A stretch of 21,619 bases of DNA from Candidatus Nealsonbacteria bacterium RIFCSPLOWO2_01_FULL_38_120 (GTDB lineage Bacteria; Patescibacteriota; Minisyncoccia; Minisyncoccales; GWA2-38-27): assembly GCA_001821475.1 (NCBI GenBank), contig MHMF01000030.1, positions 1 to 21,619 on the forward strand, read 5' to 3'. The notes under the pieces were generated by a model. The model had not been told where the DNA came from, did not search any database, and saw only the letters and a list, made by a program, of their open reading frames with translations. Below are positions 14,723 to 21,619 of the stretch, piece after piece. Position numbers and translations under genes: made by a program. Each line of letters starts with the position of its first letter. The stretch's first letter is position 1.

Positions 14723-14780
14723 TAATATGGCGAGGACATTCCTCGTCATAATTATGACGAGGAATGTCCTCGCCATATTA
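14723..14780. repeat. Perfect 58-bp palindrome before the sigma-factor start
   Basis: The 29-bp arms are perfectly complementary with no loop, centred between 14751 and 14752. The palindrome ends one base before the sigma-factor ATG at 14782. In RNA it would form a very stable hairpin covering the place where a ribosome-binding site is expected. An ATG at 14727 in the left arm opens a 29-codon frame that reads through the hairpin and past the sigma start in another frame. Confidence 0.9.
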
Positions 14781-14781
14781 G

Positions 14782-15309
14782 ATGATGGACAATACAAAAC
14801 AACAAGAGGAATTTAGCCAAATTTACGATAAGTATATTGATAAAATATACCGTTTTATTTTTTTGAAAGTTAATTCTATGGAAACAGCCGAGGATTTGTC
14901 TTCAGAGGTATTTACGCGCTGTTGGCGCAAATTTCAGGATAATCACGATAATCCAGCTGTTATTGAGAATCCTCAAGCGTTTCTTTATCAAGTTGCCCGC
15001 AATATTGTGGTTGACCATTATAGGGAAAAAAGCAAGGCGCAGTTTGTTTCAACTGATTTCGCGTCAGTAATTGACCCAAGGGCTGACATAAAAGAAAGAG
15101 TAGAGTTTTCATCTGACCTATGTATGATTAGGACAGCTTTGACTGGGTTAAAAAATGAATATCAGGAAATGATTATTTGGCATTATCTTGATGACTTATC
15201 TATTCCGGAAATATCTAATATATTAAGCAAGCCAGAGGGAACGATAAGGGTGGCATTGCATAGGGCGATTAAATCGCTCAAAAAAGAGTTTGAGCGCCAC
15301 GAAGCGTAA
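14782..15309 (+). CDS. ECF-type RNA polymerase sigma factor
   Basis: This 175-aa protein has the two-domain layout of extracytoplasmic-function sigma factors. Region 2 (about 8-80) contains YDKYIDKIYRFIFLKV and AEDLSSEVFTRCWRKF. Region 4 (about 115-170) contains LKNEYQEMIIWHYLDDLSIPEISNILSKPEGTIRVALHRA, the helix-turn-helix that reads the -35. Region 3 is absent, as usual. Two ATGs stand in tandem at 14782 and 14785; the choice between them is open. The gene is preceded by its own promoter and by a 58-bp palindrome. It is followed after 102 bases by a DUF5667 membrane protein that carries an ECF-like promoter, so the two probably form a sigma/membrane-regulator pair. Confidence 0.9.
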   Translation: MMDNTKQQEEFSQIYDKYIDKIYRFIFLKVNSMETAEDLSSEVFTRCWRKFQDNHDNPAVIENPQAFLYQVARNIVVDHYREKSKAQFVSTDFASVIDPRADIKERVEFSSDLCMIRTALTGLKNEYQEMIIWHYLDDLSIPEISNILSKPEGTIRVALHRAIKSLKKEFERHEA

Positions 15310-15345
15310 TTCTATGGGAGCATATCCCGTAGTTATTAAGAAAGG

Positions 15346-15376
15346 TGTAATAAAAAGGGGAGTTTTCCGTCATAAT
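15346..15376 (+). promoter_or_regulatory. Candidate ECF-sigma promoter
   Basis: TGTAAT (15346-15351) and CGTCAT (15368-15373) are separated by 16 bases. This matches the general form of ECF promoters whose -10 element contains CGTC. It lies directly upstream of the DUF5667 gene and downstream of the sigma gene, as expected for a sigma factor that controls its own partner. I found no second copy before the S-layer-like gene. Confidence 0.45.
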
Positions 15377-15411
15377 ACTAATAGACGCAAATAGGCGTAA
15401 AATCATCAAAA

Positions 15412-16197
15412 ATGACTGAAAAAGAACTCATAGCTAAAATTCAAAGACTAAAACAAATTAAGCCCGACCAAGAATGGGTGATTTTAGCTAAAAATACGAT
15501 TTTGAAGGGATTTGGGAGTGGGTTGGGGGTGAAGGAAGTTGGCGGGGGCAGGGAAGTTGGACTATCTTTTGGCGATTTTGTGAAGGGATTATGGAAAGGA
15601 GAGAGCTTTATTTTCCAGCACAAATTGGCTTTTAGCGGAACATTTGTCTTATTGATTTTTGCGGGATTATTTGGATTAGCTCATATTTCTCTGCCCGGAG
15701 ACATTCTTTTCCCGTTAAAAAAAGTAACGGAAAGGGGAGAATCAGTATTTGTTCCTCAAAATGGCGAAGTTAAATATAATATTGAATTGGTTAACAGGCG
15801 GTTAGACGAGTTGACAAAAATAGCGAGAAATAATACAGTAAAGAATTTAGCTTCTGCGATTAACGAACTTCAGGCAAGCGTGTCAAAAGCAGCTGAAAGT
15901 TTGACTAAACCAGGAAGCGCGAGCAAATACGCGGTAAAGGACATTGCGGATAGTGTTAAAAATATAGAAAACAAGGTTGAGGAAGTCAAATCGCTTGGAG
16001 TGGAGATAGGGGAAAATAAAGAACTTGATAGTGCATTAGCTCAAATAATTGAAAATCAAATAAAGGATTTAGAAAGCCAGTCATTAAACGAGAATGGTCA
16101 AATTGCAATAGGGGAAATAAAGGCGGATTACGAGACAGGTGATTATTCCTCTGCATTAGAAAAAATCCTACTTTTTCCACAGTTGACAGTAGAATAG
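15412..16197 (+). CDS. DUF5667-type membrane protein, putative anti-sigma partner
   Basis: This 261-aa protein has a basic N-terminal cytoplasmic part (about 1-68), one transmembrane helix (LAFSGTFVLLIFAGLFGLAHI, about 72-92) and an extracytoplasmic part. The motif PGDILFPLKKVTER directly after the helix is the DUF5667 signature, followed by helical segments with Lys/Glu heptad patterns. Neighbourhood and single-pass topology suggest an anti-sigma factor or a sensor that holds the ECF sigma factor at the membrane. The N-terminal 30 residues (MTEKELIAKIQRLKQIKPDQ) would be the sigma-contacting end, which is inference. No zinc-type anti-sigma HxxxCxxC motif is present. Confidence 0.75.
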   Translation: MTEKELIAKIQRLKQIKPDQEWVILAKNTILKGFGSGLGVKEVGGGREVGLSFGDFVKGLWKGESFIFQHKLAFSGTFVLLIFAGLFGLAHISLPGDILFPLKKVTERGESVFVPQNGEVKYNIELVNRRLDELTKIARNNTVKNLASAINELQASVSKAAESLTKPGSASKYAVKDIADSVKNIENKVEEVKSLGVEIGENKELDSALAQIIENQIKDLESQSLNENGQIAIGEIKADYETGDYSSALEKILLFPQLTVE

Positions 16198-16223
16198 ATA
16201 TAGTAGAATGAAATAATGTTTTG

Positions 16224-16379
16224 CAAATCTGCTTCGCCAACAGCAGGATTTAGTTTATCCCGCCCTCTATGCCTGTCGAATTTGGCAAGAACTAATTTAA
16301 AGATTTAATCTTTGAATTAAGTTAATGATATATTCTACGAGCTTAGAGGGCGGGATAAATTCTGCTGAAAGCGAGTTTG
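16224..16379. repeat. Large imperfect palindrome before the S-layer-like gene
   Basis: Bases 16254-16269 and 16344-16359 form a perfect 16-bp stem with the GC-rich core ATCCCGCCCTCT. CAGCAG (16241-16246) and CTGCTG (16362-16367) extend it outward, and CAAA/TTTG with partial CTTCGC/GCGAG pairing reach the ends. The 74-base loop is AT-rich with a small AAAGATTTAATCTTT self-complementary centre. Size and form recall R1 and R2, but the sequence is unrelated. It may be a third type of palindromic element or a leader structure. Confidence 0.7.
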
Positions 16380-16385
16380 ATTGAA

Positions 16386-16404
16386 CCGTTATGTCGAATA
16401 ACGG
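16386..16404. repeat. Short hairpin in the S-layer-like gene leader
   Basis: CCGTTAT (16386-16392) pairs with ATAACGG (16398-16404) around GTCGA. Between it and the start codon at 16508 the DNA is A-rich, with a possible TATAAA at 16466-16471 but no convincing -35 and only a weak AGGGA ribosome-binding site. Confidence 0.55.
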
Positions 16405-16507
16405 TAAAACACAAAGGTCGAAAAATAATAAATAACAAAAAAAATAAACCTAGATGAGTATCTTTTATAAATGATATTCAAATAGGGAAAATAAAAAATA
16501 ATAGAAA

Positions 16508-19500
16508 ATGAAAAAGATTATAGCAATCGCAACCGCGTTAACAACGGTAGTGATGATTGCCGGACCCGGCGGCGCTGGGGCTGTCACGGCTGATGAGCTA
16601 CAAGCGCAAATAAACGCTTTGTTAGCTCAATTATCGGCCTTGCAGAGCCAATTAGCCACTGTGGGAGGCGCTACCACGCCGGCTGTTTCAGGTTGCGCGA
16701 TTACTTCTTTTACTACAAATCTCTCGCAGGGTTCTACGGGAAACGATGTGAAATGTTTGCAGATTATATTGAATTCTTCCGCTGACACGCAAGTGGCGGC
16801 TTCAGGCGTTGGTTCTTCAGGGAGTGAAACAACCTACTTTGGCGCTTTAACCAAGGCGGCTGTTGTTAAATTTCAAGAAAAATACGCTTCTGATGTTTTA
16901 ACCACAATCGGGTTAACAGCAGGCACCGGCTTTGTTGGAGCGAAAACCAGAGCTAAATTGAATACAATGATTGGCGCGACCCCAACCACCCCAACCACCC
17001 CGACTACCCCAACAACTCCAACAACTCCAACAACCCCAACAACCCCGACAGTCCCAACAGGAGCTGGTTTGAATATATATTTAGCATCAGATAATCCGGC
17101 TTCTGGCACTTTAGTTGATACCCAATCAGTGGCGCCTTTGGCGAAAATAACTCTTTCTAATGGAGATAACGCTGAAGTTAAAGTCACAGGATTGAAATTA
17201 AAGAGAACTGGAATTTCAGCTGATACAACTCTTGCAAACACATATTTGTTTGAGGGTTCAAAGCGGCTTACTGACGCGGCAAGCGTGTCCACAACTGTAA
17301 TTACTTTTAACGACAGCACAGGGCTTGTTACAATCCCGGCCGGGGGCACAAAGACAATCACTGTAAAGGCTGATATTGCAGCCAGCACAAGCGGACAGAC
17401 AGTGGGAGTTAGCATTGCGGCCGCAACAGATATTACAAGCAACGGTTCTTCAGTTAATGGAACTTTTCCGATTACGAGCAATTTAATGACTATTGCTGAC
17501 GGCACATTGGCTACTGTTGATTTTAACACCACCAGCACTCCGAGCACAGCTGATGTAACTCCGCAAAATGATTACACTGTTTGGCAGAATATTGTTACCA
17601 TAAGTACAAGATCTGTTTATTTTAATCGCTTGAGCTTAAGGGAAATCGGCACGATAACTTACAGCGACCTTCAGAATTTCCGGCTTTATGTTGACGGAAT
17701 TCAAGCGGGCTCGGCTGTGGCGAATCTTGATTCAACCGGATATATCACATTTGATTTATCCGCTTCTCCCGTAAAGATTGAAACAGGAGCGAGAACAATC
17801 AAGGTTATGGCTGATATTATCGGCGGTTCTTCAAGGAACTTTAAGTTTTCTTTAAGAAACGCGGCTGACGCGAATTTCACTGACAGCCAATATAACGCTG
17901 ATGTTCTGCCAGTTTCAGCAGGAGGCACCACTTATACTGTTGATGACGGCACAGCCGGAATTCAATCAGTATCTTCCGGGACAATCACTGTCGCGAAAAC
18001 AGATGATTCTCCGGCCGGAAATGTGGTTAACGGCGCTCCAGCTATAACTTTGGCGAAATATAAAATAACAGCGGCTGGTGAAAAAGTTAAGATTGAGAGC
18101 TTGGCGTTTGAAATAAAATGGACAGATTCTGACAGCGGCGATGAAGCGGTCGCGAAAATGAGGAATGGCAAATTAATGGCTAACGGAGTCCAGATTGGAA
18201 GTACTACAAATATAGATGCTGATAAGACCACTCTTGATGGAACGGGAACTACCTTTAATCTTGGTTCTTCATTAATTGTTGAGCCGGGCAGTCCTGTAAC
18301 TTTGGAAGTGGTAACCGATGTTTACGCGGTGAACACAAGCGATAGCGCTATCGCGATGGAGACAGACGACACTCTTACTGTAAGAATGTTAGTGGGTTCT
18401 TCTAATGCTTTGGGAATGGTTTCCTCAACAAGCGTTGATGTTCCAGCGGCAACTCAGGATGGAAACGCTGTTACTGTCGCGACCGGTTCTTTGACTTTAT
18501 CAAAGTACACCGCTTACACAAATCAAACAATGGTTCCTCCTTTGACGAACGCGAAAATAGCTCAGTTTACTCTAACATCAGGAACAACAGAAGATATCCT
18601 ATTGAGCACAATCACTGTTGAGTTTGACAACACAAGTTATAATAGCGGCACTTTTAGCGCGGCATCTGATTTATCAAATCTTTATGTTTCTTACGGAGGC
18701 ACCAATACCACTGTTAAGTCAACCGTATCAAGCGCTAACGCTGGAAACAACTGGTCAATCAATAAGACCTTGACCGCAGGACAGACAATGGATGTTATTG
18801 TTTATGCTGATATAGCCTCTACTATTGATGCCGGCGCCGCCGCTATGTCAGAAATGACTATTAGCGGAACGACTGTAAAGTCAGGCGCGACAGCGGCTAG
18901 CGCGACTGATGTTGCAGGCCAAGTTATTGTATTCGCTTCTGGCACATTAGTGACCGCTATCGCGGGAGATACTCCTGTGGCGCAGATTGTTTCTGGAAGC
19001 AGCGCGGCTGATGTCGCGGCCAGTACCTATAAGCAGATTACAGCGGCTAAATTCAAGATGACTGCCACCAACGATGCTTACAACATTACAGAATTGAAAG
19101 CTAAAGTAGGTAGCGCCGCTATTTCTGCGGCATTAATTGGCGCTGTTCTGAAAGACGGAAGCACTGTTTTGGGATCAAGATCGTTTGACACGGCAACCAA
19201 CACTACAGCCTACTTTACTGGCTTGAATATAGCAGTGCCGGCGAATACTACCAAGACACTTACTGTGGACTTGATATTATCTCAGCCGAGCGCTACTGCT
19301 TCAACTTCAGCCGTTGACGCTAAAGTTACTCTTGATTTAGTCAAGGCGTACAACAGCAAAGGGGTAGAATATACCGGGACTAATGTTACTGGCGACAGAG
19401 CGGCTAATACCCTGTATGTCTTCCAGTCAATTCCGACTTTCAGCGAAGTCAATTTGACCAATACTACAGCTCTGTCTAATGGTAGCAATAGCAAGGTTTA

Positions 19501-20086
19501 CAGCTTCAAAGTAGCCGCTGATTCTAAGGGATCGGTTATCTTGAAACAGTTGAAATTCACTTTGGGCTGGAACGATTCGGCTGGAACAAGCACTCTTACC
19601 TTGAATAACTTCAAATTCTATCGCGGCTCAACTAACCTGACCAGCACATCAGTGACAATCCAGAATGCCAGCGGAGCATCTGTTGAAGGAAGCGCCAGCG
19701 TAGTTGAAGCAGATACAACAGCTGGATTGATTCTAACCTTTGACGATGGCTATGAGGAGACAATCCCAGCCGGGTCAGAGTACACTTACAGCCTGTATGC
19801 CACACCCAATGGATTCACTTACAGCACAAGCAAACAGGATTCATTTACTATCAATCTTCCTGCTGAAAGCGCGACTCATACAACCAATAGCTATGTGGAG
19901 ATAACAAGTGGAATTGTTGCATTAGTTGATTCAGCCGATGCTAATGATGTGGCCAGAAATGTAATTTGGTCTGATAATTCCGCTGTTTCACATTCTGATA
20001 CTTCGGCGTCAAGTAGCAATGACTGGACTGATGGCAATTTGGTCTTGAATCTTCCTTTGGATACAGAGACATGGCCAGTGCAATAA
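16508..20086 (+). CDS. Large secreted S-layer-like protein with peptidoglycan-binding domain
   Basis: This 1192-aa protein has a signal peptide (about 1-25, ending AGA), a short coiled coil (28-52, LQAQINALLAQLSALQSQL) and a peptidoglycan-binding_1-type domain (about 64-154, LSQGSTGNDVKCLQIIL, YFGALTKAAVVKFQEKY, GFVGAKTRAKL). A (TPT)8-VPT linker (158-184) comes next, then about 1000 residues rich in Thr, Ser, Ala and Gly. The long region has six similar beta-sandwich units starting near residues 207, 357, 511, 675, 840 and 991. Each shows a core of the form I..L.F, then N..L...G, then an I.AG...T..V.ADI edge. The protein likely coats the cell and is held to the wall by the N-terminal domain. 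Its size, position after the ECF/DUF5667 pair and strong terminator fit a major surface protein; that it forms an S-layer is inference. Confidence 0.82.
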   Translation: MKKIIAIATALTTVVMIAGPGGAGAVTADELQAQINALLAQLSALQSQLATVGGATTPAVSGCAITSFTTNLSQGSTGNDVKCLQIILNSSADTQVAASGVGSSGSETTYFGALTKAAVVKFQEKYASDVLTTIGLTAGTGFVGAKTRAKLNTMIGATPTTPTTPTTPTTPTTPTTPTTPTVPTGAGLNIYLASDNPASGTLVDTQSVAPLAKITLSNGDNAEVKVTGLKLKRTGISADTTLANTYLFEGSKRLTDAASVSTTVITFNDSTGLVTIPAGGTKTITVKADIAASTSGQTVGVSIAAATDITSNGSSVNGTFPITSNLMTIADGTLATVDFNTTSTPSTADVTPQNDYTVWQNIVTISTRSVYFNRLSLREIGTITYSDLQNFRLYVDGIQAGSAVANLDSTGYITFDLSASPVKIETGARTIKVMADIIGGSSRNFKFSLRNAADANFTDSQYNADVLPVSAGGTTYTVDDGTAGIQSVSSGTITVAKTDDSPAGNVVNGAPAITLAKYKITAAGEKVKIESLAFEIKWTDSDSGDEAVAKMRNGKLMANGVQIGSTTNIDADKTTLDGTGTTFNLGSSLIVEPGSPVTLEVVTDVYAVNTSDSAIAMETDDTLTVRMLVGSSNALGMVSSTSVDVPAATQDGNAVTVATGSLTLSKYTAYTNQTMVPPLTNAKIAQFTLTSGTTEDILLSTITVEFDNTSYNSGTFSAASDLSNLYVSYGGTNTTVKSTVSSANAGNNWSINKTLTAGQTMDVIVYADIASTIDAGAAAMSEMTISGTTVKSGATAASATDVAGQVIVFASGTLVTAIAGDTPVAQIVSGSSAADVAASTYKQITAAKFKMTATNDAYNITELKAKVGSAAISAALIGAVLKDGSTVLGSRSFDTATNTTAYFTGLNIAVPANTTKTLTVDLILSQPSATASTSAVDAKVTLDLVKAYNSKGVEYTGTNVTGDRAANTLYVFQSIPTFSEVNLTNTTALSNGSNSKVYSFKVAADSKGSVILKQLKFTLGWNDSAGTSTLTLNNFKFYRGSTNLTSTSVTIQNASGASVEGSASVVEADTTAGLILTFDDGYEETIPAGSEYTYSLYATPNGFTYSTSKQDSFTINLPAESATHTTNSYVEITSGIVALVDSADANDVARNVIWSDNSAVSHSDTSASSSNDWTDGNLVLNLPLDTETWPVQ
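16979..17059 (+). repeat. Nine-base tandem repeats encoding (Thr-Pro-Thr)n
   Basis: Eight in-frame ACC-CCA-ACA-type units and one GTC-CCA-ACA unit encode a Thr/Pro linker between the peptidoglycan-binding domain and the beta-rich repeats. Third positions vary between units, and the unit number could change by slippage. Such linkers are often glycosylated, which is not shown here. Confidence 0.92.
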
Positions 20087-20131
20087 AGAACTGATTTGAA
20101 AAATCTTCGCTTCTTGCTTGTGACGAGAAAC

Positions 20132-20340
20132 TGGAGATAAAAACTAAAAAGCCCCTTTCGGGGCTTTTTAGTTTGAGATAAACGAACGGAGATAGACGGA
20201 GATAAATTGAAATAGGTGGAAATAAATGGAGATAAAAGAATGGAGATAGATTGAGATAAGTTGGAGATAGACGAACAGAGATAAATAGAGATAAAATAGA
20301 GATAAAATTGAGATAGATTGAGATAAGTTGAGATAGGATT
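20132..20340 (+). repeat. GAGATA-type short repeat array, left arm
   Basis: About 14 units of GGAGATAAA / TGAGATAGA / TGAGATAAG type, mostly 10-15 bases apart, run from just before the S-layer terminator to two bases before the four-helix-bundle gene. Two degenerate units read GAAATA. The closely related motif appears in opposite orientation at 20711-20764, on the other side of that gene. No coding sequence is seen in the array. Confidence 0.85.
20141..20174 (+). terminator. Strong Rho-independent terminator after the S-layer-like gene
   Basis: AAACTAAAAAGCCCC (20141-20155) pairs with GGGGCTTTTTAGTTT (20160-20174) around TTTC. The T-rich 3' arm provides the U tract. As the arms are symmetric with A-rich and T-rich sides, it can work in both directions and would also stop minus-strand transcripts from the right. 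Confidence 0.92.
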
Positions 20341-20341
20341 G

Positions 20342-20704
20342 TTATGTGGTTTTTAGGGTTTTGGTTGATGTGATATAGTTGTTTAGTTTTATTGAAAGTT
20401 TTTTTAAGTTTTGATTCAAATTATTATATACATCAACGCTAATTTTATTTCTTTCATATAAAAGATTTAGCCAGTGCAAAGATTCAATTAGGGAGCCACG
20501 AGCATTATAGTTGAATTTATTTCTGTCTAAATAGTGAAACCTCCCAAATCCTTCAGCGATATTTGCGCCGACAGAATCAACGGCGGTAATAAATTGATCG
20601 CCTATAATTTTTTTTGTTTGCCAATCAAATTCTTTGTAAACATTCCAGCTATCTGAAGAAATTTCTTTAGCTATTTTATAGATTTCTAAATCATTAAGTT
20701 CCAT
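20342..20704 (-). CDS. Four-helix-bundle protein of the S23 / 23S rRNA-intervening-sequence family
   Basis: This 120-aa protein matches the S23/TIGR02436 type: LEIYKIAKEISSDSWNV, then IGDQFITAVDSVGANIAEGFGR, YNARGSLIESLHWLNL and a C-terminal helix. The conserved word is S-V-G-A-N-I-A-E-G-F-G-R at about residues 44-55. The family was first seen in rRNA intervening sequences and is related in fold to Avd proteins of diversity-generating retroelements. The molecular role is unclear. No rRNA, reverse transcriptase or variable repeat lies nearby, so neither context applies. The ATG at 20704 directly follows the right-hand repeat arm, and the stop lies two bases from the left-hand array. The tight packing between inverted arrays suggests that gene and repeats move or work together. 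Confidence 0.85.
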   Translation of the reverse strand: MELNDLEIYKIAKEISSDSWNVYKEFDWQTKKIIGDQFITAVDSVGANIAEGFGRFHYLDRNKFNYNARGSLIESLHWLNLLYERNKISVDVYNNLNQNLKKLSIKLNNYITSTKTLKTT

Positions 20705-20710
20705 AAAAAT

Positions 20711-20764
20711 AATTTATCTTCATTTATCTCAATTTATCTCAATTTTATCTCAATTTTATCTCAA
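20711..20764 (-). repeat. GAGATAA-type short repeat array, right arm
   Basis: Four perfect TATCTC units and one TATCTT unit, 11-12 bases apart, fill the 51-base gap between the two minus-strand genes. They are the inverse of the left array. The last unit overlaps the end of the TPR gene, so that gene's final codons (Leu-Arg-stop, TTG-AGA-TAA) are part of the repeat. Confidence 0.85.
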
Positions 20765-21619
20765 CGGTAGAGTTTTCAAAAATTCCTGCACCATATCTTT
20801 TGCTTCCGGTTGCAACTCCAATACTTTCATCGCCTCGCTCCTCGCTTCTTTGAATTTGCCAAGTTCCCTGTATGTAAAAGCCAATGAGGCGTGGTATTGG
20901 GGTTCTTCTGGCTTTAAAGCGATTAGTTTTTGATAGACAACAACTAATTCTTGGTAGCTTCCGGCAATACTATGGGCTTTTTCAAGCTGGCTAATTGAAA
21001 TAAAAGAGCCGCTGTCGTATCTTCTCATTTCAGCGAGCGTAAGATATTTTTCTCCTTGTTCTAAATTCCTTACCGTTAGTTCAGCTAGCGCCCTATACCA
21101 ATAACAGTCGCCTGTGTCTGGGTTGGTGTCAATGCATTTCTGGGCTTTTTCTTTTAATAGGTCAAACCTGTCTGAAGTAAAAGCGTATTTGAACCATTCA
21201 ATAAAAACTTCCTGACGTTTTGGCGCCAATAGCTCCGCTTTTTTAAGATAGTTCTCGCCGGCTTTTACAAGTTCCACTTTTTTATCTATATCCTGTTCAA
21301 TATCTATCAAGACAGTATTAAATCCGCTGAGAAAGAGCCAGCCTCTTACAAAAGCAGGCCTGATTGTGGCGCCTTCTTTAATCGCTCCAATCCCTCTTTT
21401 GGCGTAATCAGCTGTTTTATCTGGATAATATGATTCGCAAGTTGTCATAAAATCAATATATTTCGCTCGGCTGTAAAAATTCAGAATGCTTTTTTTGGGC
21501 AGAACATTTTTTTCCATTCTGGAAAAAGCGCTCTCGCATTTTTTTTCTCCAATCAAATATTTTGAGATATTTATTTTGGTGTTTATATTAAATGGCTTTA
21601 TATTATATTGCCAATTAAA
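20756..21619 (-). CDS. C-terminal TPR region of a probable O-antigen ligase-type membrane protein (partial)
   Basis: The frame is open across the right edge of the window, giving 287 codons without an N-terminus. A TTG at 21556 has been the only initiator in part of this frame, but the reading continues upstream with YNIKPFNINTKINISKYLIG, so the gene is cut by the window. The visible part is helical, with tetratricopeptide-type repeats at about the middle (QEVFIEWFKYAFTSDRF, CYWYRALAELTVRNLEQGEKYL) and the end (YHASLAFTYRELGKFKEARSEAMKVLELQPE). In Parcubacteria this pattern commonly follows the membrane domain of Wzy/O-antigen ligase-like polymerases; that assignment is inference from memory of the family. 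Its stop codon lies within the GAGATAA array. Confidence 0.65.
   Translation of the reverse strand, partial: FNWQYNIKPFNINTKINISKYLIGEKKCESAFSRMEKNVLPKKSILNFYSRAKYIDFMTTCESYYPDKTADYAKRGIGAIKEGATIRPAFVRGWLFLSGFNTVLIDIEQDIDKKVELVKAGENYLKKAELLAPKRQEVFIEWFKYAFTSDRFDLLKEKAQKCIDTNPDTGDCYWYRALAELTVRNLEQGEKYLTLAEMRRYDSGSFISISQLEKAHSIAGSYQELVVVYQKLIALKPEEPQYHASLAFTYRELGKFKEARSEAMKVLELQPEAKDMVQEFLKTLPLR

Noticed and set aside
16873..17547. Long minus-strand open frame inside the S-layer-like gene
   Set aside because: It is the antisense of a repetitive Thr/Ala/Val-rich coding region and gives a low-complexity Val/Pro protein with no start signals.
20132..20340. CRISPR array
   Set aside because: The units are only 9-12 bases, degenerate, and separated by a few bases with no unique spacers of CRISPR length; no cas operon is present.

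Overview
The window looks like a chromosomal segment from a Candidate Phyla Radiation bacterium (Patescibacteria, most likely a Parcubacteria lineage). This rests on AT-rich DNA, mostly weak Shine-Dalgarno sites, and several gene types I associate with these genomes. They are a clan-A glycoside hydrolase-like membrane protein, a PaaX/Cas2-like orphan, an ECF sigma factor beside a DUF5667 membrane protein, a very large secreted protein with a peptidoglycan-binding domain and a (TPT)n linker, a lamin-tail/PQQ-propeller surface protein, and an S23-type four-helix-bundle gene. The placement is inference from gene content; no rRNA or tRNA gene is present to fix it.

Layout. 1-3251: three + strand envelope genes (GH-A-like protein, family 2 glycosyltransferase, HtrA-type protease). 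3252-3802: intergenic DNA with a 20-bp hairpin, a doubtful small ORF, a terminator and a good promoter. 3803-7271: a ClpB-type disaggregase followed by a membrane-anchored HtrA-fold protein whose catalytic triad is lost. 7397-9043: a PaaX/Cas2-like protein and a membrane-anchored hypothetical protein, separated by palindromes and tandem repeats. 9128-13802: a 1417-aa surface protein with lamin-tail and PQQ-propeller domains, bracketed by two copies of a ~174-bp palindromic element. 13958-16197: a winged-helix regulator, an ECF sigma factor and a DUF5667 membrane protein. 16508-20086: a 1192-aa secreted, S-layer-like protein with six tandem beta-rich units, closed by a strong terminator. 20132-20764: a four-helix-bundle gene between inverted arrays of GAGATAA-type repeats. 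20756-21619: on the minus strand, the C-terminal TPR region of a protein that runs off the edge, probably an O-antigen ligase-type polymerase.

Much of the window serves the cell envelope: glycan synthesis or trimming, protein quality control in and outside the membrane, large secreted surface proteins, and a sigma/membrane-regulator pair that could tie envelope state to transcription. A promoter of ECF type (TGTAAT-N16-CGTC) lies before the DUF5667 gene, so the sigma factor may control it directly.

The most striking non-coding feature is the density of palindromes. At least three families occur, several with near-perfect arms of 20-30 bp and some touching start codons, promoters or ribosome-binding sites. 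The strongest candidates for something undescribed are the palindromic elements bracketing the 1417-aa gene, the 58-bp perfect palindrome ending one base before the sigma-factor start codon, and the inverted GAGATAA arrays around the four-helix-bundle gene.
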